A stretch of 64,000 nt of DNA from Actinomadura sp. J1-007 (GTDB lineage: Bacteria > Actinomycetota > Actinomycetes > Streptosporangiales > Streptosporangiaceae). Both the position numbers and the translations under genes were made by a program. Numbering within the stretch: position 1 is the stretch's first letter; every line of letters starts with the position of its first letter. The stretch spans positions 3,410,001 to 3,474,000 of the forward strand of contig NZ_WING01000001.1 in the NCBI RefSeq assembly GCF_009793335.1. Reading direction: 5' to 3'. A model generated the notes under the pieces. The model was not told where the DNA came from and searched no databases. It saw only the letters and a program-made list of their open reading frames with translations. Below, piece after piece: positions 1 through 8,770 of this stretch.

Positions 1-1
1 C

Positions 2-334
2 TACAACGCCCGGACCGACCCCAACCACAAGCTCGGCAAACCGGGCCAGTACACGAGCAAGGCCGCCTGCGCCGACCGCCGCGTCCCCCTCGCCAAGGTC
101 CACGACAAGTCCAAGGGAAGCGTCGAGTACGGCTGCGGAGTCGAGGTCTACCCGACGAACGCGGGCGCGAGGGCCCGTTCGGCATTCATCAAGCAGTCCA
201 TCGCCGCCGTCGGAATCCTCGTCCCCGAATACCACCTGATCCGCGGCGGAATCCTGCTCCGCGTAACCAAACTGCTCCCCGCCAAACAAGCCGCCACCTA
301 CAAACCCCCCTTCACAACCCTCCCCACCCAATAA
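2..334 (+). CDS. C-terminal end of an unidentified protein (5' truncated by window edge)
   Basis: An open frame of 110 codons runs in from the left edge and stops at TAA 332-334. The fragment is basic and has two cysteines in its first half. I recognise no family motif and cannot assign a function. A strong inverted repeat 16 bases downstream (350-385) is probably its terminator, shared with the opposing tRNA gene. Its start, length and operon lie outside the window. Confidence 0.6.
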   Translation, partial: YNARTDPNHKLGKPGQYTSKAACADRRVPLAKVHDKSKGSVEYGCGVEVYPTNAGARARSAFIKQSIAAVGILVPEYHLIRGGILLRVTKLLPAKQAATYKPPFTTLPTQ

Positions 335-349
335 CCCGAGGCCGAAACG

Positions 350-385
350 CGTTGAGGGCGGGACCCGGGGGTCCCGCCCTCAACG
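350..385. terminator. bidirectional hairpin terminator
   Basis: Two perfectly complementary 17-base arms (350-366 and 369-385) are separated by two bases. The hairpin lies between the convergent first gene and tRNA-Ser(CGA), so it can end transcription from both sides. There is no clear U tract, which is common for actinobacterial terminators. Confidence 0.8.
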
Positions 386-417
386 TGGTCGGCCAGGTGG
401 ACGGCCGACTCAAATGG

Positions 418-502
418 CGGTGGTGGTGGGATTCGAACCCACGGAAGCTTGCACTTCACACGCTTTCGAGGCGTGCGCCCTCGTCCACTAGGCGACACCA
501 CC
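418..502 (-). tRNA. tRNA-Ser (anticodon CGA)
   Basis: On the minus strand an 85-nt cloverleaf can be drawn. The acceptor GGTGGTG pairs with CACCACC, with discriminator G. The T arm GTGGG/CCCAC encloses TTCGAAT. The anticodon stem CACGC/GCGTG has CGA in its loop. The long variable arm is typical of class II tRNA-Ser. It reads UCG codons. No CCA is encoded. Confidence 0.95.
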
Positions 503-512
503 GCGGGAGAGC

Positions 513-989
513 CTACCCGACTCTGCGGCGGGTGAAGAACTCGGTCAGCAACGCGGCGCACTCGTCGGCCATCACCCCGGCGATGACCTCGGGACGGTGG
601 TTGAGGCGGCGGTCCCGTACGACGTCCCAGAGGGAGCCGACCGCGCCGGCCTTGAGGTCGGCCGCGCCGTACACGACGCGGTCCAGGCGCGACTGGACGG
701 CCGCTCCCGCGCACATCGTGCAGGGCTCCAGCGTGACGACCAGGGTGCAGCCCGCCAGCCGCCAGGCGCCGCGCGCGGCCGCGGCGGCGCGGATCGCGAC
801 GATCTCGGCGTGGCCGGTCGGGTCGGCGGCGCGCTCGCGGTCGTTGTGCCCGGCGGCGACCGTCTCGCCGGACGGGCCGAGCACGACCGCGCCGACCGGG
901 ACGTCCCCGGCCTCGCCCGCCAGCCGCGCCTCGGCGAGCGCGCGCCGCATCGGTTCCGCGAACTCCTCGCCGGGAGGGATCTCAGTCAC
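513..989 (-). CDS. tadA: tRNA adenosine(34) deaminase TadA
   Basis: This 158-aa protein is a zinc-dependent deaminase that converts A34 to inosine in the tRNA-Arg(ACG) wobble position. The cytidine-deaminase-fold signature is complete: HAE at residues 60-62 (zinc-ligand His and catalytic Glu) and PCTMC with Cys90 and Cys93. The GTG start at 989 overlaps the stop of the upstream gene by eight bases, which implies translational coupling with the deaminase-associated protein. The open frame reaches upstream of this GTG, but those codons overlap that gene and lack family similarity. Length fits the family. Confidence 0.93.
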   Translation of the reverse strand: MTEIPPGEEFAEPMRRALAEARLAGEAGDVPVGAVVLGPSGETVAAGHNDRERAADPTGHAEIVAIRAAAAARGAWRLAGCTLVVTLEPCTMCAGAAVQSRLDRVVYGAADLKAGAVGSLWDVVRDRRLNHRPEVIAGVMADECAALLTEFFTRRRVG

Positions 990-1437
990 GGAGCCGGTCG
1001 AACTCCTCGCCGAACCCGGCCCGTTCGGCGACCACCAGCAGCGCGTCGCCGGGCAGGGCGCGCTCGCCGAGGTCGCCGAGCTCCTTGGCGTCGAGCCCGA
1101 GGTCGGCGAGCAGGGACGGGTCGCCGGCCGGTTCGCCGTCCGGGACGTCCCCGACGAGCTGGTGGAACAGCGCACCCAGCCCGTCGTCGCGAATGGTCGA
1201 CACGTAGGCGTGCGGCTCCTCGTCGCCGTCCAGCCGCACCACCGCGAACCAGTCGTCGTCCTGCTCGATGAGCAGCACGACCGGGTCGCCGTACGACTCG
1301 ACGGCCGCCTCCCGCATCAGATCGGCGACGTCGTCGACGCCCTCGGCCTCGGCGAGCACGGCCTCGGCGCCGACCCAGCCCTGCGGGGTACGCGCGAAGA
1401 CTGCGGAGAAGTACGACACCTGCTCATTGTGACCCAC
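982..1437 (-). CDS. tRNA adenosine deaminase-associated protein
   Basis: This acidic 151-aa protein is the actinobacterial 'tRNA adenosine deaminase-associated' type, recognised by its overall pattern and by its position immediately upstream of, and overlapping, tadA. It has no catalytic motif that I can see, and its biochemical role is unknown to me. A paralogue of similar size lies directly upstream (1539-2024), and the two share a C-terminal pattern (a 'ADLGLD' block, then a 'LPGDALL/YPDEMLL' block and 'GF' near the end). Both probably belong to one operon with tadA. Confidence 0.8.
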   Translation of the reverse strand: MGHNEQVSYFSAVFARTPQGWVGAEAVLAEAEGVDDVADLMREAAVESYGDPVVLLIEQDDDWFAVVRLDGDEEPHAYVSTIRDDGLGALFHQLVGDVPDGEPAGDPSLLADLGLDAKELGDLGERALPGDALLVVAERAGFGEEFDRLRD

Positions 1438-1538
1438 GGGATCGCAACCGTCACACCCTCGCGAGCGCCGTTCTCAGAGACCGCGCCCCAAGAGCACGCG
1501 CGCCCCGGACGTCGGGCCGGGGAATCGTCGGGGACGTG

Positions 1539-2024
1539 CTAGACGACCGCGTCCAGGGCCCGTTCGAACGCGGTGGCGAAGCCGATGCGGCCCGCGACGC
1601 TCAGCAGCATCTCGTCCGGGTACAGCTCCAGGTCGCCGGAGATCGCGCCCAGCTCCATCTCGTCCAGCCCGAGGTCCGCGAAGATTGACATGTCGCCGAC
1701 CGGGAGGACCTGGTCCAGCTCCTCGTCCTCCGGGATCGGGATGTCGAGGTGGTCGAGCACCTGCCCGGCGAGCGGCCAGTCGACCGACGCGGTGACGTCG
1801 GACAGGAAGACCATCACCTCGTCGCCGAGCAGGCGGATCGCCACGAAGAAGTCGTCGCCGACCGAGACCAGCCCGATCGTCCCGCCGAGGCTCGGCTGCT
1901 GCCGCAGCGCGTGGATCAGCCCAGCGAGATCCTCGGTCAGCGCCACAGGGAGGATCTCGGCCTCCCAGCGGTCGTCTTCCCGGTACACCACGACGGCGAA
2001 GTCCGTCGCGTCCACATCCGTCAT
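1539..2024 (-). CDS. second tRNA adenosine deaminase-associated paralogue
   Basis: This 161-aa acidic protein starts at ATG 2024, following a purine-rich stretch (GGGGTGGAA). Its layout matches the next gene: an N-terminal 'VVVYREDDRWE' strand, a central 'FFVAIRLLGDEV' block and the C-terminal 'FADLGLDEMELG' block. It looks like an ancient duplicate of the TadA-associated protein, with about 100 bases between the two. Function is unknown. The frame extends 45 codons further upstream, but that part is Arg/Gly-rich and unlike the family. Confidence 0.8.
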   Translation of the reverse strand: MTDVDATDFAVVVYREDDRWEAEILPVALTEDLAGLIHALRQQPSLGGTIGLVSVGDDFFVAIRLLGDEVMVFLSDVTASVDWPLAGQVLDHLDIPIPEDEELDQVLPVGDMSIFADLGLDEMELGAISGDLELYPDEMLLSVAGRIGFATAFERALDAVV

Positions 2025-2174
2025 TTCCACCCCACCGGCGCGGTTCCTGCCAGGGCATGGTCCCAGATGCGGCGCGTGCTCGCGTACCTCACCGCCGAAC
2101 TGGGGCGCCGCGCCCGCGGTGAAACGGGGAGTCAGCGCTGGTCCAAGCGCCCTGCGCAAGCTCCTGGTCCATGA

Positions 2175-2675
2175 TTAATTGATGCGGAACGTCCGCCGCC
2201 GCAGCGCCGCGTGGATCCGTGCCCTTCTGGATCGGTGCGGCGTCACCCGGCGGCGCAGTTCGCGCGCCTCGGCCAACTCCCGGAGGAAGATCGCCCGGCG
2301 CCGCAGCCTTTCCCGGACCTCCTCCGCGGAAACCTCGCCGACCGCGGAAACCTCGTTCTCCCCCTGGACCCCGCCGGCCTCCGCCGTCTCGCGCGAGGGA
2401 ACGTCCGGAAAACGTCCGGCGACGGGCCGGAGACCGGCCTCACCGGACGGAGTGGGAGGGGAGGGCGCGTACGGCGTCGAAGGCGGGGAGGGAGCGGGAG
2501 GCGTTCCGGGGGACGAGCGCTCGGGGGAACGGCTCGCGCGGGCCGCCGGCGCGGCGCCGGACGGGCCGCTGACCGGGCCGGACGCGGAGGGCGCGGCGGG
2601 CGCGGGAGGCGGGTCGGGCGCGGACTCGCGGGCCCGCGCGGCCGGCCTCGAATGCTGATCGCGATCGCTGTTCAT
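2175..2675 (-). CDS. hypothetical protein, Pro/Ala-rich N-terminus and basic C-terminus
   Basis: This is a 166-aa protein. Residues 1-100 are low-complexity (Pro, Ala, Ser). The last ~50 residues form a strongly basic, probably helical segment rich in Arg and Leu ('RRRAIFLRELAEARELRRR', then 'RIHAALRRRTFRIN'). From memory, similar basic C-termini occur in small actinobacterial proteins, which argues that the gene is real, but I know no function. Nucleic-acid or membrane contact is plausible from charge alone. It is divergent from upp, with about 100 bases between them, and no strong ribosome-binding site is visible. Confidence 0.65.
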   Translation of the reverse strand: MNSDRDQHSRPAARARESAPDPPPAPAAPSASGPVSGPSGAAPAARASRSPERSSPGTPPAPSPPSTPYAPSPPTPSGEAGLRPVAGRFPDVPSRETAEAGGVQGENEVSAVGEVSAEEVRERLRRRAIFLRELAEARELRRRVTPHRSRRARIHAALRRRTFRIN

Positions 2676-2773
2676 AACGGCATACTGCCCAGCTCAGCGG
2701 GCTCCTATCCTCCGGCTCCGACGGGCGGCCGAGCAGGGGCGGAGCGTCCGGGCGGGTGGGTTACGGTGTGGCC

Positions 2774-3412
2774 ATGCAGACCCTCGCCGTCGACCACCCG
2801 CTCGTCGCGCACAAGCTGACCACCCTGCGGGACGTGCGCACCGACTCGCCCACGTTCCGCCGCCTGGCCGACGAACTGGTCACGTTGCTGGCCTACGAGG
2901 CTACCCGCGACGTCCGGGTGGCCGAGGCCACGGTGAACACCCCCATGGAGCCGGCGCGGGGCGTCCAGCTCGCCAGCCCGAAGCCGCTCGTCGTGCCGAT
3001 CCTGCGCGCGGGCCTCGGGATGCTGGACGGCATGACGCGGCTGCTGCCGACCGCGGAGGTCGGGTTCCTCGGGATGATCCGGGACGAGGGCAGCCTGCAA
3101 GCCCAGACGTACGCGACGCGGCTGCCCGACGACCTGTCGGGGCGGCAGTGCTACGTCCTGGACCCGATGCTCGCCACCGGCGGCACCCTCGCCGCCGCGG
3201 TCAAGCTGCTGTGCGAGCGCGGCGCCGACGACGTCACGGCCATCTGCCTGCTCGCCGCCCCCGAGGGCCTGAAGTACCTGGAGCAGGCGTTCGCCGACGT
3301 GGACGCCCCGATCCGCGTGGTCACGGCCGCGATCGACTCCCACCTCAACGAGCAGGGCTTCATCATGCCGGGCCTCGGCGACGCGGGAGACCGCCTGTAC
3401 GGCGTCGTCTGA
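2774..3412 (+). CDS. upp: uracil phosphoribosyltransferase
   Basis: This 212-aa enzyme makes UMP from uracil and PRPP in pyrimidine salvage. The PRPP-binding loop '[12 protein letters not shown]' is at residues 128-139. The central '[11 protein letters not shown]' block and the C-terminal 'GDAGDRLYG' uracil-binding block are also present, and length matches bacterial Upp. ATG 2774 is chosen because the protein then begins 'MQTLAVDHP' as usual. An ATG 18 bases upstream is in frame but adds untypical residues. Confidence 0.96.
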   Translation: MQTLAVDHPLVAHKLTTLRDVRTDSPTFRRLADELVTLLAYEATRDVRVAEATVNTPMEPARGVQLASPKPLVVPILRAGLGMLDGMTRLLPTAEVGFLGMIRDEGSLQAQTYATRLPDDLSGRQCYVLDPMLATGGTLAAAVKLLCERGADDVTAICLLAAPEGLKYLEQAFADVDAPIRVVTAAIDSHLNEQGFIMPGLGDAGDRLYGVV

Positions 3413-3579
3413 ACGGGCCTTCCCGGCGTTCCCGGCGGCGGGCGTCGCCGGAATGTTCGATCCTTGATGACCTTGGGTAATACACCGCTACGGAACGTCA
3501 GTGTTCGTTCCCCTCCGCCACCCCGGCAACAGGGGACGGTTCGGACCGGGGCGGTGCGAGCGAGGCTCTAGGAAGCGTG

Positions 3580-3840
3580 ATGGCTCACCAAGGGGACGGC
3601 GAGGAGCCGCTGTACGAGGAGATCGGCGAGCGCCTCACCGAGGAGTTCGAGGGCGTGCACGCCTCCGAGACGGTCGCGCGGTGCGTCGCGGCGGCGCGCC
3701 ACGGAGCCGAGGAGGTCACGGGGGCGGCCGAGGCCGGCCTGGTCGAACGGATCGCCCGCAGGCACCTCCAGGTGCTCGCGGCCGTCGCGGCGGAACGGCG
3801 CCGCCAGGCGCGCCGGACGTCTCTCGGAAACGCGCCATAG
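3580..3840 (+). CDS. small acidic helical protein, three-helix-bundle type
   Basis: This is an 86-aa all-helical protein with an acidic first helix and a basic tail. The pattern (an 'ERLTEEFEGV' helix, a 'VARCVAAARHGAEEV' helix, then a 'VERIARRHLQVLAAVAAE' helix) resembles the small three-helix-bundle dimerisation proteins common in actinobacteria; this is similarity by eye. GGAAG at 3571-3575 favours ATG 3580 over the adjacent GTG 3577. No function is assigned. Confidence 0.65.
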   Translation: MAHQGDGEEPLYEEIGERLTEEFEGVHASETVARCVAAARHGAEEVTGAAEAGLVERIARRHLQVLAAVAAERRRQARRTSLGNAP

Positions 3841-3918
3841 CCGTTGCTTTGCCGGTGCTGCCCGCTGTGCGAAACTGACCTGGGGTCAGTGGGTCTACGC
3901 GCGCTCCGGGAGGCAGTC

Positions 3919-4077
3919 GTGCCCGCCAAGAAGTACATCACGTGGGTCGCCGTGGCCTTCGTGGCGTTCTACGTGTTCAACCAGCCCGACGGGGCTGCGC
4001 GATCCGTGCAGACCGCCGCGGACGGACTCGCCTCCGCCGCCGGCTCCGTGGCCACCTTCGTCAACGCACTGGCCTGA
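3919..4077 (+). CDS. small single-span membrane protein
   Basis: This 52-aa protein begins at GTG 3919, six bases after GGAGG (3908-3912). One hydrophobic helix (about residues 7-18, 'TWVAVAFVAFYVF') follows a Lys-Lys N-terminus, and a short Ala-rich second helix ends the protein. It lies seven bases before the PH-domain membrane protein and is probably co-transcribed with it. Function is unknown. The frame could be opened further upstream, but the ribosome-binding site supports this short form. Confidence 0.6.
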   Translation: MPAKKYITWVAVAFVAFYVFNQPDGAARSVQTAADGLASAAGSVATFVNALA

Positions 4078-4084
4078 GGTCCCG

Positions 4085-4612
4085 ATGAGACTCGTGACGC
4101 CCGGCGACTCCGCTCCGGCGTCGGTGAACAAGTACCTCCTTCCGCACGAGACGCAGGTCATCACGGTGCGGCGGCACCCGGCGGTGCTGATGGTGCCCGT
4201 CGGGCTCGTCCTCGGCGGCCTGATCATCGCCGGGGTGCTGAGCAACACCGTCGCGGGCGCGGGCTCGGTGATCTCGTGGATCTGGTGGGGCTGGCTGATC
4301 CTGCTGGCGTGGTTCGTGTGGCGGGTCGCCGAGTGGTCGGTCGACTACTTCGTCATCACCAACCAGCGGATGCTGCTCACCACCGGCCTGATCACCCGCA
4401 AGGTCGCGATGATGCCGCTGGCGAAGGTCACCGACATGAGCTTCAAGCGGACGATCGCGGGCCGGATGCTCGGCTACGGCGAGTTCGTCCTGGAGTCCGC
4501 CGGCCAGGACCAGGCGCTGTCGACGGTCGAGTACCTCCCCTACCCCGAGCAGCTCTACCTTGAGGTCTGCGAAATGATCTTCCCCAACAAGAACCCCGGA
4601 GCCGACGACTGA
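4085..4612 (+). CDS. PH domain-containing membrane protein (bPH2/DUF304)
   Basis: This is a 175-aa protein with two transmembrane helices (about residues 34-53 and 60-80) followed by a bacterial PH domain. The typical junction 'DYFVITNQRMLLTTGLI' is followed by 'PLAKVTDMSFKRTIAGRMLGYG', both hallmarks of DUF304 proteins. The family is membrane-located and its role in actinobacteria is not well defined. It is probably in an operon with the 52-aa membrane protein upstream. Confidence 0.88.
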   Translation: MRLVTPGDSAPASVNKYLLPHETQVITVRRHPAVLMVPVGLVLGGLIIAGVLSNTVAGAGSVISWIWWGWLILLAWFVWRVAEWSVDYFVITNQRMLLTTGLITRKVAMMPLAKVTDMSFKRTIAGRMLGYGEFVLESAGQDQALSTVEYLPYPEQLYLEVCEMIFPNKNPGADD

Positions 4613-4931
4613 CCCCCCTCCCCGGCCGCGGCGCGCCGCCGGTCCAGGACGGCCCGGCCGCGGCGTCCCCGCTCCCGCCCCCGTTCGCCAGGCGGCTCCC
4701 GGGTCGTTCCGGTACGGCGGCCGTGGACCGGTGCAGGCGACGAGCAAAATCGGCGGATACGGTGATCTTGGCCGGTTCGTCGGCTACGGTCGGGGGACGG
4801 GGTGCCGAGCACGGGGGCCGGACGGGTGGAGCCAACTCTTGCCGCTTCATTACTCTCGATGTGCGATAACCCGCAATGTGCAATCATGTCGGCACCCCAG
4901 CCGCTTGTTTACTTCCGCTAAGTGAGTCCAC
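4613..4931. other. intergenic region upstream of the XRE/TPR regulator
   Basis: No gene is supported in these 319 bases. The first half is GC-rich and carries a direct repeat of CCGGCCGCGGCG. The last ~90 bases are markedly AT-richer (ATTACTCTCGATGTGCGATA and similar) and probably hold the promoter and leader of the regulator at 4932. Confidence 0.4.
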
Positions 4932-6401
4932 ATGCCGGGTCCAGGCAACGTCGGCGAACGTGTCCGCAACCTGCGGCTGACCAGACGCTTGTCGCAGGCA
5001 CAGCTCGCCGGTCACGACCTCTCAGACAGCTACATCTCGTTGATCGAGTCGGGTAAGCGAACGCCCACCCCGACCGTTCTGCGCATGCTGGCCGAACGGC
5101 TCGGCTGCACCCCGGAGTACCTGGCCGAGGGCGTCGAGCCGGAGCAGCGCGCCCACCTGGAGGTACGGGAGCGCCACGCGCACCTGGCCCTGCTCGGCGG
5201 CGACCCGGCCACGGCGGAGTCCGGCTTCGACGACGTGATCGCGCGCAGCGACGACCCCGACCTCACCGCGCGCGCCCGCTGGGGCCGCGCCCGCGCGCTG
5301 GAGGAGCTCGGCCGCACCGCGCAGGCCATCGCCCTGTTCGAGGAGCTGCGCGAGCACGCCGAACGCGACCCGGGCCGCGCGAGCTGGCTGCCGCCCGTGA
5401 TCGCGCTCGCGCGCTGCTACCACACGGTCGGCGACCTCGGGCAGGCCATCGCCCTCGGAGAGCGCGCCCTCGAACGGCTCGGACGCCTCGGCCTCGCGGT
5501 CGGCGAGGAGCACGCCGAGGCCGGGCGGATCCTCCTGCTCGCCTACGTGGATCGATCCGACCGCGAACGCGCGCACGCCCTCGGCCGGACCCTGCTCGGC
5601 CCGGACCGTTCCGGCGACGACGCGCCCGCCTCCGTCCACTACCAGCGCGCGAGCACCCGCGCGCTGGAGGAGTCGGCGATCGGCGACTCGCTCTACCTCG
5701 CCGACCAGGCCCTCGCGTCCCGCCGCGAGGGAACGCCCCGCCAGACCCAGGCCCGCCTCAGCCTCGCGGGCGCCAAGGCGCTCCTGCGCGGCGTCCGCCC
5801 GTTCTCCGAGGCGCCCGCGGAGCCCGAGGGCCGCCGGGGCATGTTCCCCGCGTCCGCCGAGCTCGGCCGCCCGCGTCCCGAGGGGACGCCGGAGGCCGCC
5901 GCCGAGGCCCTCGGCCTCCTCGCCGCCACGTCCACCCTCACCGGCTCCGAGGCCACCGAGGCGACGATCGTGAGGGCGCGGGCGCTGGTGCTGGCCGGGG
6001 AGACGTCGCAGGCCGTCACCGCCCTTGAGGACTTCCTCCAGACCGGCATGGCCCTGGCGGCGCCGGAGGGCTCGACCGCGCGGCCCGTTTCGCCGCCGCC
6101 CGGCACCGACCCCGAGGCCCGTACGCACACGACGGTCCTGGCCCGCCTCGTCCTCGCGCGCGCCCGCGTCGCCGAGAACGACCCCGCCGCCGCGCGGGTC
6201 GTCCTGCGGGCGGCGCAGGACCAGCTCGACGGCCTGGCGCCGGGCCGTCCCACCGCCGCCCTGTACCGCGAGCTCGGCGAGCTCCACGAGATCGTCGGCG
6301 ATCCGGCCTCGGCCGCCGCCGCGTACCGCCGGGCCCTTGAGGCCGCCGGCCTCCGCCACCCCCGCCCCACCGCCGCCGCCCGGGACCTCGGACGCGTCTG
6401 A
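4932..6401 (+). CDS. XRE-family transcriptional regulator with TPR region
   Basis: This is a 489-aa protein. Residues 8-63 form a Cro/C1-type helix-turn-helix ('LSQAQLAGHDLSDSYISLIE', then 'SGKRTPTPTVLRMLAERLG'). The remainder is helical and matches degenerate tetratricopeptide repeats, e.g. 'ARWGRARALEELGRTAQAI', 'ARCYHTVGDLGQAIALGERAL' and the last 'ELHEIVGDPASAAAAYRRAL'. Such proteins bind DNA and sense a partner protein or peptide through the TPRs. The ligand is unknown. It is monocistronic, with an AT-rich leader upstream. Confidence 0.88.
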   Translation: MPGPGNVGERVRNLRLTRRLSQAQLAGHDLSDSYISLIESGKRTPTPTVLRMLAERLGCTPEYLAEGVEPEQRAHLEVRERHAHLALLGGDPATAESGFDDVIARSDDPDLTARARWGRARALEELGRTAQAIALFEELREHAERDPGRASWLPPVIALARCYHTVGDLGQAIALGERALERLGRLGLAVGEEHAEAGRILLLAYVDRSDRERAHALGRTLLGPDRSGDDAPASVHYQRASTRALEESAIGDSLYLADQALASRREGTPRQTQARLSLAGAKALLRGVRPFSEAPAEPEGRRGMFPASAELGRPRPEGTPEAAAEALGLLAATSTLTGSEATEATIVRARALVLAGETSQAVTALEDFLQTGMALAAPEGSTARPVSPPPGTDPEARTHTTVLARLVLARARVAENDPAAARVVLRAAQDQLDGLAPGRPTAALYRELGELHEIVGDPASAAAAYRRALEAAGLRHPRPTAAARDLGRV

Positions 6402-6555
6402 CGCCGCGCCGGGCCCGGCCGCGCGGACGGGGTGTGGGTTGCTTCACAGTGCGCCCGTTACGGAATACCGCGGGTGTGTCTGAACGTCTTACCTTGCAGA
6501 CATGGGATGATTGGCTCACCGGACGTTCCGGTGGGTCCCGGACCGAGGGGACGCC

Positions 6556-7269
6556 TTGACTCTGCGCACCGCCCGCCGTTCGTCGCTGGTCGAGCAGGTG
6601 ATCGACCAGCTGAAGAACGAGATCGCCGCCGGCGACTGGGCGGTCGGCGCGAAGATCCCCCCGGAGCCGGTGCTGGTGGAGACCCTCGGGGTCGGGCGCA
6701 ACACGGTCCGCGAGGCCGTCCGCGCGCTGACCCACGCCGGCCTGCTCGAAGGCCGCCAGGGCGACGGCACGTACGTCCGGGCGACCAGCGAGCTGTCCGG
6801 AGCCGTACGGCGGCGCCTGGAGGCGGCCGAGCTGGTCGAGATCCTGGAGGTGCGGCGCGGCCTGGAGGTCGAGGCCGCGCGGCTCGCCGCGTCCCGCCGG
6901 ACGGCCGCGGACGCCGCCGAGATCGCGCGGGCGCTCGCCCGCCGGGACGCCACGTGGGCGTCCGGCGACCACGCGGAGTTCGTCGAGGCCGACCTGGCGT
7001 TCCACCAGGCCGTGGTCGAGGCGACCCACAACCAGGTGCTCATCGAGCTGTACCGCGACTTCGGCGTCGCGCTGCGGGCGAGCATCGGCGCCGCGGGCAC
7101 CCTCCTCGAACACGCCGACATCCCGCACGACACGATCGCCTCGGCCATCGAGGCCGGCGACGCCGAGGCCGCCGCGCACGCCACGCACGCGTGCCTCGAC
7201 CGCATCCTCGAATCCACCAAGCCCATCCCGGACGCCCCGCCGCGCGACGCCGAGGCCGTCCACGCCTGA
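6556..7269 (+). CDS. FadR/GntR-family transcriptional regulator
   Basis: This is a 237-aa protein. Residues 10-76 form the GntR winged helix ('AVGAKIPPEPVLVETLGVGR', 'NTVREAVRALTHAGLLEGRQ'), and residues ~85-225 form the all-helical FCD ligand domain with possible metal-ligating residues ('DLAFHQAVVEATHN'). The TTG start at 6556 is chosen because GAGGGG ends five bases upstream. The frame continues to TTG 6511 without a ribosome-binding site. It lies 150 bases upstream of a CynX-type transporter in the same direction, so it may control that transporter; the effector is not evident. Confidence 0.88.
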   Translation: MTLRTARRSSLVEQVIDQLKNEIAAGDWAVGAKIPPEPVLVETLGVGRNTVREAVRALTHAGLLEGRQGDGTYVRATSELSGAVRRRLEAAELVEILEVRRGLEVEAARLAASRRTAADAAEIARALARRDATWASGDHAEFVEADLAFHQAVVEATHNQVLIELYRDFGVALRASIGAAGTLLEHADIPHDTIASAIEAGDAEAAAHATHACLDRILESTKPIPDAPPRDAEAVHA

Positions 7270-7418
7270 CCTCCGGCGCGGCGGGACCCACCCGCCCGCA
7301 CGCCGGCACGGGCCGTCGAACGGCCCGCCATCACGATCCGCGCCTCCGGGACGTCCCGGCACCGCGGTCTGCCCCATTTCCACGTACGACGCGCCCACGG
7401 GCGCATGACGAAGGCGAC

Positions 7419-8702
7419 ATGAGCACCTCTGCGACCCCGTCCGTTCCACGCGTCTCGCGTGCCACCGCGATCTGGACCCTCACCGGCCTGGTCCTGCTCA
7501 CCGTGAACCTGCGTGCCGCGATCACCGGGATCTCCCCGATGCTGAGCGACATCCAGGACACGTTCGGGCTGTCGGGCGTCGGCGTGAGCGTCCTCACCAC
7601 GCTGCCGGTGCTGTGCCTCGGCGCGTTCGCGTCGCTGGCGCCGGTGGTGGCGCGGCGGCTCGGCGCGGAGACCGCGATCGCCGGGGCGCTTGTCATGATC
7701 ACGATCGGCATCCTGCTGCGCGTCGTCCCGGCGCAGGCCGCCCTGTACGCGGGGACGGTCGTCGCGGGCGCGGGCATCGCGATGGGCAACGTCCTGATGC
7801 CGGCGGTCATCAAGCGGGTGTTCCCGTCCCGCGTCGGCTCGCTCACCGGCCTCGCGATGATGCTGATGGCGGCGAGCGGCGCGATCGCGGCCGGGGTGGC
7901 CGTCCCCCTCGACGACGCCGGAGGCTGGCGGCTCGCGCTCGCCGTCTGGGCCGTCCCGTCCCTGGTCGCCGCGCTCGCGTGGGGCCCGCTGGCCGTCCGC
8001 GGCCGGCGCGCCGCCCCGCCCGCCGAGGCGGCCCCCAAGGCCGAGGGCTCGCTGCTGCGCTCGCCCGTGGCCTGGTACGTCGCGGCGTTCATGGGCCTCG
8101 CCTCGCTGATGTTCTACGTGCTGATGTCCTGGCTGCCGGAGGTCATGCGCGACCACGGCTACGCGCCCGCGACCGCCGGGATGATGGTCTCGGCCATGAT
8201 GATCATCGGTATCCCGCTCGGCTTCGCGGTGCCGGTCTTCGCCGCCCGCCTGCGCGACCAGCGCGCCGTCGTGGTCGGCGTCGCGGCGACGATGGCGGCC
8301 GGCATCGGCGGCCTGCTCCTCGCCCCGTCTCTCGGCTGGGTGTGGGTCGCGCTCCTCGGCGTCGGCACCGGCAGCGCGTTCCCGCTGGCCTACACGCTGC
8401 TCAGCCTGCGCTCGCCGAGCCCCGCGGTCGCCGCCCGGCTGTCGGGCATGGCGCAGACCGGCGGCTACCTCCTCGCGGGCCTCGGCCCCCTCGCGGTCGG
8501 CGTCCTGCACTCGGCCACGGGCGGCTGGAACGTCTCGCTGACGCTCCTGCTCGCCCTCGTCGTCCCGGAGATCATCTTCGGCCTGCTCGCGGCGCGCCCC
8601 GGCTTCGTCCGGACGGACCCCGTCCACGAGGAGGGCCGCCTGGAGCACCTCATCGAGCCGAAGGACCTGGCCGCCCCCGCCCCGGAACCGGCCCGCCGCT
8701 GA
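7419..8702 (+). CDS. CynX/NimT-family MFS transporter
   Basis: This is a 427-aa membrane protein with about twelve hydrophobic helices. The first helix contains the family signature 'LVLLTVNLRAAITGISPML', and the TM4-5 region has 'GNVLMPAVIKRVFPSRVGSLTG'. CynX/NimT members export small anions or nitroimidazole-type compounds; the substrate here is unknown. ATG 7419 follows GAAGG by four bases. It probably pairs with the FadR-type regulator just upstream. Confidence 0.9.
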   Translation: MSTSATPSVPRVSRATAIWTLTGLVLLTVNLRAAITGISPMLSDIQDTFGLSGVGVSVLTTLPVLCLGAFASLAPVVARRLGAETAIAGALVMITIGILLRVVPAQAALYAGTVVAGAGIAMGNVLMPAVIKRVFPSRVGSLTGLAMMLMAASGAIAAGVAVPLDDAGGWRLALAVWAVPSLVAALAWGPLAVRGRRAAPPAEAAPKAEGSLLRSPVAWYVAAFMGLASLMFYVLMSWLPEVMRDHGYAPATAGMMVSAMMIIGIPLGFAVPVFAARLRDQRAVVVGVAATMAAGIGGLLLAPSLGWVWVALLGVGTGSAFPLAYTLLSLRSPSPAVAARLSGMAQTGGYLLAGLGPLAVGVLHSATGGWNVSLTLLLALVVPEIIFGLLAARPGFVRTDPVHEEGRLEHLIEPKDLAAPAPEPARR

Positions 8703-8713
8703 ACCCGCCCCGG

Positions 8714-8756
8714 CCGCGATCCGTCACGTCCCACCGGTGAACGCGACGGATCGCGG
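8714..8756. terminator. hairpin between convergent genes
   Basis: Perfect 12-base arms (8714-8725 and 8745-8756) with a 19-base loop lie between the transporter's stop and the stop of the opposing small gene. A bidirectional terminator is the simplest reading. Confidence 0.6.
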
Positions 8757-8770
8757 ACCCGTCCGGGCGT

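Noticed and set aside
6516..8648. A 710-codon open frame antisense to the FadR-type regulator and transporter
   Set aside because: It lies over two well-supported genes and has low-complexity Arg/Glu composition typical of shadow frames.
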